From NCBI GenBank assembly GCA_034440635.1, contig JAOTON010001669.1:1679501-1743500 (forward strand): 64,000 nt of DNA. Direction: 5' to 3'. Source of the stretch: Lepas anatifera. Lineage: Eukaryota > Arthropoda > Thecostraca > Lepadidae. The notes below the pieces were generated by a model, which was not told where the DNA came from, did no database searches, and saw nothing but the letters and a program-made list of their open reading frames with translations. A program made the position numbers and the translations under genes. This document shows positions 47,935 to 58,484 of the stretch, piece after piece (position 1 is the stretch's first letter; every line of letters starts with the position of its first letter).

Positions 47935-48388
47935 AGGGAATGTGGCACCTGGGTCGAATCCTGGAATTTAGTGCAATTAGACGTACTTTTAGCCGAAAAT
48001 AATGAAACCACTCATGATTTCTCTGCAAAATGTACCATAAGCTCAAAATTTTGATTTTTAAAATACTCCTCTAGAAAAAGAAATAAATATCAGCCTGTGG
48101 ATGATGTCACGATCTGGCAACCACTACCATACTTGAAACGCTTCAAGGGCTTCGATTGGCTGATGCTCATCGTGATGTCAGCATATGTCGTCACACCAGC
48201 AGCTCACAACAATGGCCGCCCGGCGAGGGGCTGATGAGGGGGCTGGTGTCAGGTAGGTTTTAGCTTTTTTCTACGGAAATATCGAGTTTCAAGACAAATG
48301 ACATGTGGAGTACCGGGTTTTCTGACTTGCTTTACAACTTGGCTATCTCAGTTAAAATCACGTTATGAAGGTGCCACATTCCCTTTAA
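47931..48388 (+). mobile_element. TTAA MITE (AGGGAATGTGGCACC family)
   Basis: It is bounded by TTAA at 47931-47934 and 48385-48388, 458 bp. It is very similar to the 23489 copy, including ATTGGCTGATGCTCATCGTG in the centre. It lies head to head with the previous copy. Confidence 0.9.
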
Positions 48389-48859
48389 GTAAAGTCAAAA
48401 AGATAGACTCATTCTCAAATGTATTACTTTTATAAAAACCGCTTTTCATTTCCTGAGAACTCTCCACCAGATAGTTACTATGGGAACCTCACGCTGAAGG
48501 TAGTTTCAACATTGCGCAATCTTATCAGACACCACCCAACACAAAGCCTGAGTACCCACGAGTGCGTGCGAGAAGTTGGGACTGGCGGCGACACACAGAT
48601 GTACCAGGCTAGCTGTTGTAACGGGCACTGAACATGGTCTGCCTGGGCTGCCCATGCTCCACTGCTGATGGCCTGTTTGTCAAGTTGTTTAACCAAAATA
48701 TTGGAAATGTCTCAAAAACGAAAAAAATTATCAAGGATTGGCACATTACATACATGTAATGTGTTAGATGTGTTACAGTATGTATCCATTTCGGCATTTT
48801 TGTTTATCAATGTTTGGGGCTTGACGACGCACCAACTGCTGAGATCATCTGGCGTCGGA
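48389..48859. other. No recognisable feature
   Basis: Nothing recognised apart from short open frames. Confidence 0.4.
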
Positions 48860-49012
48860 GGGGGAAGGGGATGAGCTGGGTTTGAGGTAGGGCAGGGCGT
48901 CAAATCCTGGCTCTGGGTGGGCTCGAACCCATAACACCCTGTACATACACAACGTCACACCAAGTTGAGCGCGCGAGCTAATCGACTGCGCCACCCCGAC
49001 CCCGACGCTTGT
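48860..49012 (-). mobile_element. tRNA-derived SINE (type C)
   Basis: On the minus strand a box A-like TGGCGCAGTCGATTAGCTC (near 48975-48995) is followed by a box B-like GGGTTCGAGCCC near 48919-48931. The distance is longer than in a real tRNA and stem pairing is poor, so this is a SINE head or tRNA pseudogene rather than a working tRNA. Confidence 0.65.
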
Positions 49013-49873
49013 GTTTAACTTGTATTGTGTTGTGCGTGTTGCATGTTGAATTTGGAAATCGACCGACAGGACCTGACGTGTCAACTAACTGCCGTGAAAC
49101 ATCGTGCAGAATTGTTATCAGATGGGATCAAATCAGTTATCAGACTGTTATTTCTCCCCTTGGTAAAGATTTTTCAATACCCAATATCTGAACAGAACAA
49201 CACCGGCTTGTTAGATCAGCATAATAAGCTCTGACCAAAGCCGTTTCAGAAACTGTCTTGACTTCCTCGGTTAAGCCGTTCGTTCAGTCACGGATCTTCA
49301 ACGGTTGTTTGAGGGAGGCAAGAATCGCGAAAAAAACAGTGCGTCTCTGAAGAAAATCGGGCAAAATCAGATGGGTTTGGGGGAGAGGGTTCGCAGGTGT
49401 TACGCGCTGTCACCAATTGGACCTGGGTTCGGTGTCGGGCCGGGCCAGCGCGCGGGCTGAGATTTCTGTCACCTCCATGGAGAGGGTGTGCGATCTGTCA
49501 GGTGGGAGGTGCAGCTGCCCTCCGGCTCGGTGCGTGGGAGACTGGCACAGCCAGTTCTCAGGCAGCGCCGGCGGTGTTACTCATCAATGAACGCAGCCGG
49601 AGTCCGCCCACGGGGCCGCCGCAAAAGCACTTCTTTGTCAGAAGTCACCCATAGACTGGCGGCCGGCGCACTTGTCCAATGGGGCAGGATGACTCAGCTG
49701 GTTTCCTCCGGGGCTGGTGCTCTCTGGGAATACTAATCTAGGTCGGCGATATTGTGCTTTGTCCGATTGTTGGGGAAAGTAAACATTGGCTCCAAATGTG
49801 TAAAGATACGATAATTTGACATCAGAAAAAGGTTGGTTAAAATAGTTCCATGTAGAGCCGGGCGGGCCGCCAC
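49013..49873. other. No recognisable gene
   Basis: A GC-rich stretch at 49420-49740 has open frames but no motif. At 49285-49330, TTCAGTCACGGATCTTC with a later G run may be an eroded hAT-like end. Confidence 0.4.
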
Positions 49874-50328
49874 TTAAAGCGAATGTGGCACCTTAGTCGA
49901 ATCCTGGAATTTAGTGTTATTAAGGGAAAGTCTAGCCGAAAATTATTCAAGCGTCCATGATTTCTGTAAAAATGTACAATGAGCTCAATATTTTGTATTT
50001 TTAAAATGTTCCTCTAGGGAAATAAATAAATATCTTCCTGTCGATGACGTCATGATCTGGCAACCACTGTCATATTTAATAGACTTCAAGGGCTTCGATT
50101 GGCTGATACTCACCGTGACGTTGGCATACGTCGTCACACCAACAGCTGACAACCGCGGCCTGCTGCCAAGGGTACATGTGGGGTATATTTCAGGTAGTTT
50201 TTAGCTTTTCTCTACGGAAATTTTGAGCTTCAAGACAAATGATATATAGAGTACCGGGTTTTCCGGTATGCTTTACAAGTTGGCTATCTCAGTTAAAATC
50301 CCAATATAAAGATGCCACATTCCCTTAA
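49874..50328 (+). mobile_element. TTAA MITE (AGGGAATGTGGCACC family)
   Basis: It is bounded by TTAA at 49874-49877 and 50325-50328, 455 bp. The left end has one change (AGCGAATG). A CRE-like TGACGTCA is kept at 50045-50052. The second CRE position has become TGACGTTG. Confidence 0.9.
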
Positions 50329-50456
50329 AGTCCGCGACTCATCTACTCCGCTACTTGGGATTCTCTTAATGGTAGTTGAGTAGCAGTAGCAGTTTCCATT
50401 ACCAAAAAGGGAGGTGAACTCAAAATAATGCAAGTGCTACCGCTACCGGCAGCCTA

Positions 50457-51294
50457 TTAACCCAGCAGCGCCTGGAGTGTCCGATCGGACCCCCCCCTCC
50501 CCTCCTACGATCTCGGGGACCGGAAGAGATACGGAAAGAATTGGAACGGCACTGGAAGCTCCCTAATGTCTTCTACTCTCAAGCCGGTTTGAACCATATC
50601 CGTTGACCTGTGGCGTCACAGAGGGCCAAAATGAGTCAAATTTTGATCCATTTAGGAAATCCTCTATAACTCGGGAGCCACTAGACCTAGAACAAAGCCA
50701 AATGCGTTCAACGTGCCAATGCATTCATCTTGAGCTGAATACTCGAATGATATGCAACATGACCATGAAAGGTTAATAATGGCCTTGAACTCAGGTCAGA
50801 ACCAAATAATGTCATTGTACGGACACATCATTCGAATCCGTGGCTTATGCTTGTCACAGTAATACCAAACTTATTGTTTTATCTTGTATCGTTCAAAAGT
50901 TAAAGACAAAAGCAATTTCGAAAACCATGACTTTTGATGACCTCTGGTGACCTTGGTATTGACCTGCCCTCAAAATGAATGTCAGATTACAGATTTATCC
51001 TTTCAAGAGCTTTTAAATGACCTTTAGAAACTTGATCTAGCTCTTCTAGCAGCCGAATTGCACCCTGGTTTTGCCAGCGCCATTTTAGAGGACCATTTTA
51101 TCGCCCTGCATGGATTTAGAAATGACGTCATAACTCATTGACTTGACCTGAGCTGATGCCAGTGTTTACCATAAGTCTTCAAATTGATTACTCTACAGGT
51201 GTGCAAAGCGACGCGCCTCTCACTTAAATTGGCTTGGAAAAATTCGCAAAAAAACAGAATGGTCCGATCGGACCCCCAGGCGGTGAAGGGTTAA
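50457..51294 (+). mobile_element. TTAA-bounded element, family P2, complete copy
   Basis: It runs from TTAA-CCC (50457) to GGG-TTAA (51294), 838 bp. Perfect GTCCGATCGGAC palindromes lie at 50479-50490 and 51262-51273, 21-22 bp from each end. An inverted DR4 AGGTCACCAGAGGTCA lies at 50938-50953. The word AGAGCTAGA and neighbouring sequence align with P4 on the opposite strand. Confidence 0.9.
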
Positions 51295-51540
51295 GTGGAC
51301 CGTCACTCTCCAGAAGTCGAAGGTTGAAATTGAAGGGATGTCTATCTCCATCACATGACAACAGGAGATTAAACAAATAGTTTTTGTGTGATTTTGTTTG
51401 CCTATATCACATGAAAACAACCAGTTTTGGATGTGATATACGGATAAGGAGGAGTTTTCCCGGAAAAGTATCAAAAAGAGATATAAAAACTAATTTTTGG
51501 GTAGTGCCTTAGTAGTGATTTACATTAAAAAGAAGCGGAG

Positions 51541-51620
51541 CGGGTAGCAGAGTAGCAGGTAGAGGAGCAGAGTAGCAGAGTAGCAGAGTAGCAGAGTAGC
51601 AGAGTAGCAGAGTAGCAGGT
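51541..51620. repeat. 8-bp tandem repeat AGTAGCAG
   Basis: About eight near-perfect units. Related words (GTAGCAG, GCGGTAGCGG) are scattered at 50380-50400 and 51670-51705, on both sides of the P2 copy. Confidence 0.9.
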
Positions 51621-51740
51621 GACCATTTCCCAATTTTTAAAACGTGGTGCTAACCGCGATAGTGGTTTCAACTAGCGAAGGTAGCGAAAGGAGCGGTAGC
51701 GGCTTCAAAACCTTTGCAACTGTGCCCACCTCTTGCGATC
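51621..51740 (-). mobile_element. Possible hAT end with GTAGC-rich subterminal region
   Basis: On the minus strand the sequence begins CAAGAGGTGGGCACAG, similar in style to hAT ends of the CAGAGGTG type. It continues into TAGC-rich words and then the 8-bp array. No opposite end or target duplication was found. Confidence 0.3.
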
Positions 51741-52133
51741 AATGTAGGCATGTAATATAGGTTAATGCATTTTGTTTTTGTTTTTGTTTTGTTTTTTGCG
51801 TTCCCAACCCGGGAAAATTTTTCACATTTGCACCACACACAAGCAGACACACACTATGGTACACAGCAGCGGGGCTTACGCTTATCGGCACCCTTGCGGG
51901 ACAGTCGTGTCCGCACGCTCCCTGTCACACACCCCACCGTACCAAGCAGTGGAGCTATCCCGATTTCTCGGAACCGGCGGAACAGAGGACTGCTCCGGTG
52001 ACACGCGGCGAGGCCGTGCCCTCGGGCAGTGCCACGGAACCGGTGGATCTTTTTAAAGGCAGATCAAGCCCGTGCTCTCAATAAAAAGGGCGCTGGTTGT
52101 TCAGCGGAAGTCCATAGTCAAGGCGGGCACTAT

Positions 52134-52325
52134 TTTCAATGGAAAATCACAATGCTAAAGCATAGCGATTTTGACCATTGACAATCGCCTTCGGTGACCC
52201 AATGTACTGCCATCTCCTGGATAGGAGGTGGTCGAGGAAAAGGCTGCCAGAGGTCATATTTTATCCAAGGAACACCCGCACTGGACCGAGGCGCCTTAAC
52301 TAATTGCGCCACGGCGGTGGTAGCT
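52134..52325 (-). mobile_element. tRNA-derived SINE (type D) with hairpin tail
   Basis: On the minus strand the head has GTGGCGCAATTAGTTAAGG (near 52300-52318). The tail has the TCAATGG...CCATTGA hairpin at 52136-52181, the same as the fragment at 25047. The box B-like part is weak. Confidence 0.6.
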
Positions 52326-53579
52326 TTATACATGGTTAGCCCACTGTATACCTAGGTACGAGGTACCCAGACGATGTACCTTGTCTCAAGCTGTTTTTCT
52401 GACCTTTCTTCATAAACTACGTGCCATGTCGAATCGAGTTCGCATAATAGCACCTTAACAAACAAAATTTGAGTCCGATTTAAAAATAAAGACCAGTATG
52501 CTTGTCACGAGAGGCGACCGAAATCTAGCATGTCAGCGCGTCATTATGCGAAAGAGACACGGGTGTCAAAATAGCAAATGCAGTGGTTTGCATCACCTTG
52601 CACCTGATCCGTTAGGGGTACCAGCGGGGCCCCGGTGCATCTCAAGAACAGAGTCTACTTATCTGAGATATGCTTATCGGGCAGCAGACTAGAGCGCGCG
52701 GGCTGAGGTTTGATAGTGGTGCACTCTCTCAGCTATCCGGCGATGAAGCTGCAGAATGTTACCTCATCATTGTAGGTATTGGTAGCTCCGTGTCACTTGC
52801 ACTTCAACGAAAGAGACTAAAACACTGGCACTACCTTTTCAACCCAATTATTAACCCTATTTAATGTCCATATTCTGTGCTAAATTTTTTAAAAAGAAAT
52901 TTATTTTATTTTTAGGAGAGGTGTAATATGATTTTTGTATTTTAGATTTTCCATAACCCTTGTTTCGTTGTCATTTTCAAACTAGTCGATTAAAATAATT
53001 CCAATTATACGTTAAAATAAGCACCACTATATATATAAACTAAGTTTTGTTAATAAGCCGATACATTTTAATAAATAGAACTCGTGAAGGAAAAATAACA
53101 ATACAGAAGCTGTAATTTAATTTGATAATACCCAATATATAATATAAATAAATATAAAGTGGATAGGATAATTGTATTTTTATACTGCACAAGTAAACCC
53201 TTAACCTAAAAAAACAAAAATTAATAAAAATAAAAAACAGAAAAATAAAGCGTATATTAAACGCAGTGTGAAAAGTTAATGATATATATTTTAGACAAAA
53301 CTCATGGCATTCGGTTGTGGTTTAAAGCTGTGCATTTTTTCGCAGGTTTTTACTGGGGGCCAAAGATTAATAGGGCACACTTAGGGCTTCAACAGACACA
53401 TATTGCCATTTGAAAGGCCACTTTGTTTGCATCAGCAGGAATTTTTCTATCACACACACTAAACGCTGTTAGAACGCCATAGTCGTCTTTGGTGAAGGGC
53501 TCGGGAGCCTTTGCCTGACGAGGAACATAAGGGCGTGTTTTTATACTAGAAGGGTACTGATCCCCCGTGGAGGAGAATA
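52326..53579. other. No gene; AT-rich stretch
   Basis: The stretch 52860-53340 is very AT-rich with short TA and A runs. No open frame of note. Confidence 0.5.
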
Positions 53580-53912
53580 TGGAGGGCTGGGGACCAGTGG
53601 GAGGGGCTGGACCATGGGAGGGGCTGAGGAGCAGGGGAGGGGCTGGGGACCAGTGGGAGGGGCTGGGGACCAGTGGGAAGGGCTGGGGACCAGTGGGAGG
53701 GGCTGAGGACCAGTGGGAGGGGCTGAGGACCATTGGAAAGGGCTGGGGACCAGTGGGAGGGGCTGAGGACCAGTGGGAAGGGCTGGGGACCAGTGGGAGG
53801 GGCTGAGGACCAGTGGGAGGGGCTGAGGACCAGTGGGAGGGGCTGGGGACCAGTGGGAGGGGCTGAGGACCAGTGGGAAGGGCTGGGGACCAGTGGAAGG
53901 GGCTGAGGACCG
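53580..53912. repeat. 20-bp minisatellite
   Basis: About 16 units resemble AGGACCAGTGGGAGGGGCTG, differing by A/G at few positions. Because the array lacks stops, frames stay open on both strands (192 codons on minus). I regard these as by-products. Confidence 0.95.
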
Positions 53913-54331
53913 AAAATGGTCCCCAGTTTGTATACAAAACGTCCCGGTTCAAAATGGATTCAGACACAAATGGTGCTCTATTCTTTTAATTCCAAATAAA
54001 ACTTGATACAATATTGCATACAATTCCCCGGTGGAGGATTAGTGAACACTAAATAGCGGTGCAAAGACAAAGCAAAAGAAGAAAATCGCCATCGAGGGAA
54101 CATACTCGGGTGCAAGGTTCAGTTAGCAGCGGTTAAATCGGACAATACAAACAATTTTGAAAACTCGTCTGAAAAAAGTGATTAGAAGTCAAAGCTTTTT
54201 TCTTAGATTACTGCTTGCCCCGGTTGTGGAGGCGCCCACAGGGAATCAGTGGTGGCCCAGGCCTATCTAACTAGCCTTTCCACGCGAGCGGGCCTCACTG
54301 ACCTCTCACTCCTGTGGTATCGATATGATAT
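53913..54331. other. No recognisable feature
   Basis: Nothing recognised. Confidence 0.4.
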
Positions 54332-54399
54332 GAGAGAGAGAGAGAGAGGGAGAGGGAGAGAGAGAGAGAGGGGGAGGGAGGGAGGGAGGGAGGGAGGAA

Positions 54400-54446
<47 letters not shown>

Positions 54447-54486
54447 AGGGAGAGAGAGAGAGAGAGGGGGGAGGGAGGGAGGGAGA
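54332..54486. repeat. GA / GGGA-rich simple repeat
   Basis: GA runs alternate with GGGA and GGAA runs over about 155 bp. All purine on this strand. Confidence 0.97.
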
Positions 54487-55799
54487 GCAGTATCTCGTCA
54501 CAGTGGTCATAGCTTGTTATAGGTGAATTAAATCCTATGGCAGATTCACGATGAGAATGGACCAAAAAGATATCTACATGCCAAAAATTGGCCTAGAGAG
54601 GTAATTTTCCTCGAGAAATTATCCACATATTTGTCGTAGAGGGAAGGCAGACCTGGTGCTGAAAACGTACGTTCAGTTTTCCATAAGTTTAATCGGCCAA
54701 AAAGGTGGCAAACAGCTCCTGTACACAACACAGAACCATAGCCATCGAATATATCAAATTTAAAGATAAGGGAAGCGCAGGGCCCATTTTTCTACAGGGA
54801 AGAAGACCAGCCCCTGGAGACTTCCAGTGGCGATGTCCCCACCCCTCCAAACACAATATCTCAGCACAGAAATAGTCATTGGTGTTTCTACGGTGCGCTT
54901 ATTCAATTATTTATGCTTCATGGTATAGAACTGGCGCACTCTTACTTTCCGGTTAAGTAGGGAAGTAAGACAAACTCAGTTAATCTTGCCATATACCACA
55001 TAGAAAAAAATGGAAAAATGGGGGATTAAGAACACAATGAACCCTTCCCCTTCACAGTGACGATCAAGGAAGGCCAGGGCCTGCCCATTAAAAGATGTGC
55101 ATCCATCTCCTGTTTGGTGGTTAAATCTGGCTTTCTTAAGTCCTGGCCTTAAACCTGCTGAATCACTGTAATGTGGCCATGAGGGTGTGTTATTCACGTT
55201 TTGTTTTCGGTCAGATTTCTTTGTTGCAGATCCAGCCACCATATACGCTGCGATTCTCCTTGCATGAGAGTAGAGCCGGCAGGTGGTGCTGAGATTGTTC
55301 TCCCCGCTCACGGCACGTGGCCCGTTCCCTGTTCAGTCTGCGCCCCTTCAACCAGAGGCGCACCAAGGGGGCAAGGGGTAGGTGCCTCTCCCCCGATCCA
55401 GTACTCAGCGCCTCCACAGTACTCCATGGCTCCCTCTGACCCCACTCCCCCAGGATGAGAATTGGCGCCTATAAGATACGATTTGGCGCCCGCTGATGTT
55501 TGCAACTTGAATGTCGTCTTCCCCCTTGCTGCCTGAGGTGCTCCAACGCCCCTCTCCCCCTCGGAATTCTCGGACCTCCCTTCAACGGGACTCATGACTG
55601 AAAAACGGCGAGACAGCTTTTTTGTCTCTTTAAAAGTTTTTTAATATTGCGCCCCCTCAGAAAGGTTCCGAGAGTCTTTTCGAGAGAAACGAGAACGCTG
55701 CTACCTATTCGGCTCTGAGGGATCTATCATTGGTCTTCATCTACGCTACCCTCACTCAATAAGGCGTTAGAAGCATTTGGAGTCGATCAGAATTTTGGA
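54487..55799. other. No recognisable gene
   Basis: C-rich patches at 55330-55570 and CAGAGGCGCACCAAGG at about 55363 hint at a decayed hAT-like end, but no partner end was found. Confidence 0.4.
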
Positions 55800-56545
55800 A
55801 TGGAAGTGGTGAATGGAAGGAAGTGGCGACTGGAAGAAGGTGGAGAATGGAATGGAAGTGGTGAATGGAAGGAAGTGGTGACTGGAAGAAGGTGGAGAAT
55901 GGAAAGGAGTGGTGGATGGAAGGAAGTGGTGACTGGAAGAAGGTGGAGAATGAAAATGAGTGGTGGATGGAAGGAAGTGGTGACTGGAAGAAGGTGGAGA
56001 ATGGAATGGAGTGGTGAATGGAAGGAAGTGGTGACTGGAAGAAGGTGGAGAATGGAAAGGAGTGGTGGATGGAAGGAAATGGTGACTGGAAGAAGGTGGA
56101 GAATGGAAATGAGTGGTGGATGGAAGGAAGTGGTGACTGGAAGAAGGTGGAGAATGGAAAGGAGTGGTGGATGGAAGGAAGTGGCGACTGGAAGAAGGTG
56201 GAGAATGGAAATGAGTGGTGGATGGAAGGAAGTGGTGACTGGAAGAAGGTGGAGAATGGAATGGAGTGGTGAATGGAAGGAAGTGGTGACTGGAAGAAGG
56301 TGGAGAATGGAAAGGAGTGGTGGATGGAAGGAAGTGGCGACTGGAAGAAGGTGGAGAATGGAAATGAGTGGTGGATGGAAGGAAGTGGTGACTGGAAGAA
56401 GGTGGAGAATGGAAAGGAGTGGTGGATGGAAGGAAATGGTGACTGGAAGAAGGTGGAGAATGGAAATGAGTGGTGGATGGAAGGAAGTGGTGACTGGAAG
56501 AAGGTAGAGAATGGAAAGGAGTGGTGGATGGAAGGAAGCGGTGAA
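55800..56545. repeat. 51-bp minisatellite with higher-order pattern
   Basis: About 14 units of exactly 51 bp, each containing ACTGGAAGAAGGTGGAGAAT. Three variants recur: ATGGAAAGGAG (A), ATGGAAATGAG (B) and ATGGAATGGAG (C). They run in an order close to ABC, ABABC, ABABA. Since 51 is a multiple of 3, frames remain open across the array: 235 codons on plus, and 280 and 285 on minus. Confidence 0.95.
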
Positions 56546-58040
56546 TGGAGGGTGCAGCGCCCAGTATGCTGGAGTACTGCGCACAACAGGTAAGGCATTA
56601 AAACGGGAATAAATGTGAATTATCTGGACTAAGAGGGTCTGCACATTCTAAGTGAGCATTTTTTCCATACAAGAACAAGTAATCGTTTTTATTACCTTCA
56701 CATTTCAGTTTTCTCCAGTGATATAGTACATACTAACGTTCGACCTTCAGACCTCTGCTCGTTTTTCCTTGAGCTATGAGAGTTTTTCGGTAACGCAGTA
56801 GCTAGAAAATTACTCTCGAATCTTAAAGTATCACGCTCTATGTAAGCATTGGCATAGATACAAAAAAACTACTGCGGTTGGCACGCGGGTCAATTTTTAT
56901 CTTTCTCAAAAAGATTCTGTAATTTGCATCCAGCGGTGAATCCCTGTAGCTACGGGATACTTTCCCTCCACTTATCGACCCTGGGCGTCCCCTGGAATGA
57001 TCACGATTTTTAACCCTTTTCCCCCAGGATGCAAGTATCGGCACCCCCGCGATGGGATTTATCGTCCACATGATAGGTTTTAGCTCCTTAGAGTGACGCC
57101 CCCTGGTCCGGATGGCGCCCTCCCCTCACCATGTGCCCACCCTTCCTGATCAGAAATCCTGGATCCGGCTATGTTTGCATCTGTTTCGAAGTGTAAGCGG
57201 ACTCCGTAACGCTTACTCTACTCCGTTATAGTCGCGCTCAGGGCCAGACGTTATCAGGTGCCGCTCTGATGCACGCGCTGCATATTCCACCTCTTTGTCA
57301 CCTTCACCATCCCGCCTTCGACATCGCCGCCACCTCCCTCCGGCCGTTGCGACGGGCCGTCCGCGGCATTCACTAGCCAGTCGCTTCCGCTGCACGGCCC
57401 GCCAATATATACATGCGCGATGGCAGGGCACGACCCGCGAATACGAGATCGGAGAACACCTGCCTGCCCGACCTGCGCTTGTGGCAGGCGGGATAGCGTA
57501 ACACACGGAAGGTGAAATTCGGGGATCGGAAAGGCGGACTTAAGTTTTTTTGTCAGCTCTGTGGCTTCGTCTGCGTAGGTTGAAAGGCTGACTTGCATGG
57601 CCCAAAAGCGTTACAAAGGCAGAGCTTGGCCATTATTTGGGAAGTTCGGGCTGGCTGCAAAGCATTTTTATCGACCATTGGCACGCCGATAAGTACCTTC
57701 ACCGGTATAAAGTAGCAAAAAGGAAAGAAACTCAGCACTGCTTTGGCGTTTGTCCCTTACAGCGTTTTTCCCTTCTGCATTTAAGGTGTATCTGCTGTTC
57801 TAGGAAAAATTTTTGATTCGGAAAAATAAAATGTCTTTAAGAGCCCAAGCCTATGCTCAGTAGCATTTCCCATGGTCTATTTGGTCTTTGGAGGACGTAT
57901 AACACGTTCAAAAAGGATTTAAGCTGAAATACCAGTCTTGAAAATGCATACAAAAAAACCTTCTACATGTTTCGCTCGGGGAAATAATTCACAAGATGTG
58001 TATGTGAACATAAAGCTATCATTATATCATGATATGTTAC
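56546..58040. other. No recognisable gene; GC-rich patch
   Basis: At 57015-57060, TTAACCC followed by C runs resembles a P-type edge without a partner. GC-rich 57200-57500 has frames up to 114 codons without motif. Confidence 0.4.
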
Positions 58041-58200
58041 AATTCGTGGTTGTGTGCCTGAGTGGTACTAAGGCCAGAGAGTTTGCTTGCTGATCCAGCA
58101 GGCTCTATTCCCGGTGTTTCTTCCAAGCCAGTGCAAGCCAATCCTCCAAATCCCCTCCAAAATAGTGTGCGAGCTGGAAAAAGGCTTTTCACATATGACC
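58041..58200 (+). mobile_element. tRNA-like SINE relic
   Basis: A box A-like TGTGCCTGAGTGGTACTAAG lies at about 58050, in the style of a tRNA-Ser or Leu head. No convincing box B follows. Boundaries are approximate. Confidence 0.35.
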
Positions 58201-58211
58201 TCAGTACAATT

Positions 58212-58484
58212 CAGGGGCGTAGCTAGGATTTCACTCAGGGGGCGCCCCGAAAGGGGCCCCTGCGACAGCGCCAAAAAGGGCCCTGATGGGTAAAACTGGT
58301 TCTGCTTGTTACAGAATAGAGTGCTGAAGAGGGCTTAAGAGGGCCCTGTTTGGTATAAAATGCCAAATTTGGCCACAGAGCATAGTGCGAGCGAGCCGCG
58401 CTTCCCGCGGCTGGTGTCCTCAGGGGGCCCTTCGGGCCCTCAGGGGGCGGCTGTCCCTGCCGTTCCCCCTTAGCTACGCCCCTG
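58212..58484. mobile_element. hAT-like element with CAGGGGCGTAGC ends
   Basis: It begins CAGGGGCGTAGCTAG and ends TAGCTACGCCCCTG. The 8-bp flanks GTACAATT and GTATAATT match at 7 of 8. It is 273 bp and non-coding. The interior is GC-rich with GGGCCC words and is shared with the truncated copy at 18406. Confidence 0.88.

Noticed and set aside
48919..49005. Functional tRNA gene on the minus strand
   Set aside because: The distance between box A and box B is too long and the stems do not pair. A SINE head fits better.
53389..53967. 192-codon minus-strand frame as a proline-rich protein
   Set aside because: Its repetitive core is the 20-bp minisatellite read through. No start context or domain supports it.
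55756..56644. Long open frames (up to 285 codons) as genes
   Set aside because: They are translations of a 51-bp tandem array, and frames on both strands are open at once, as expected from unit length and base bias.
57015..57060. Another P-type element starting at TTAACCC
   Set aside because: No partner end, palindrome or AGGTCA-rich body was found nearby.
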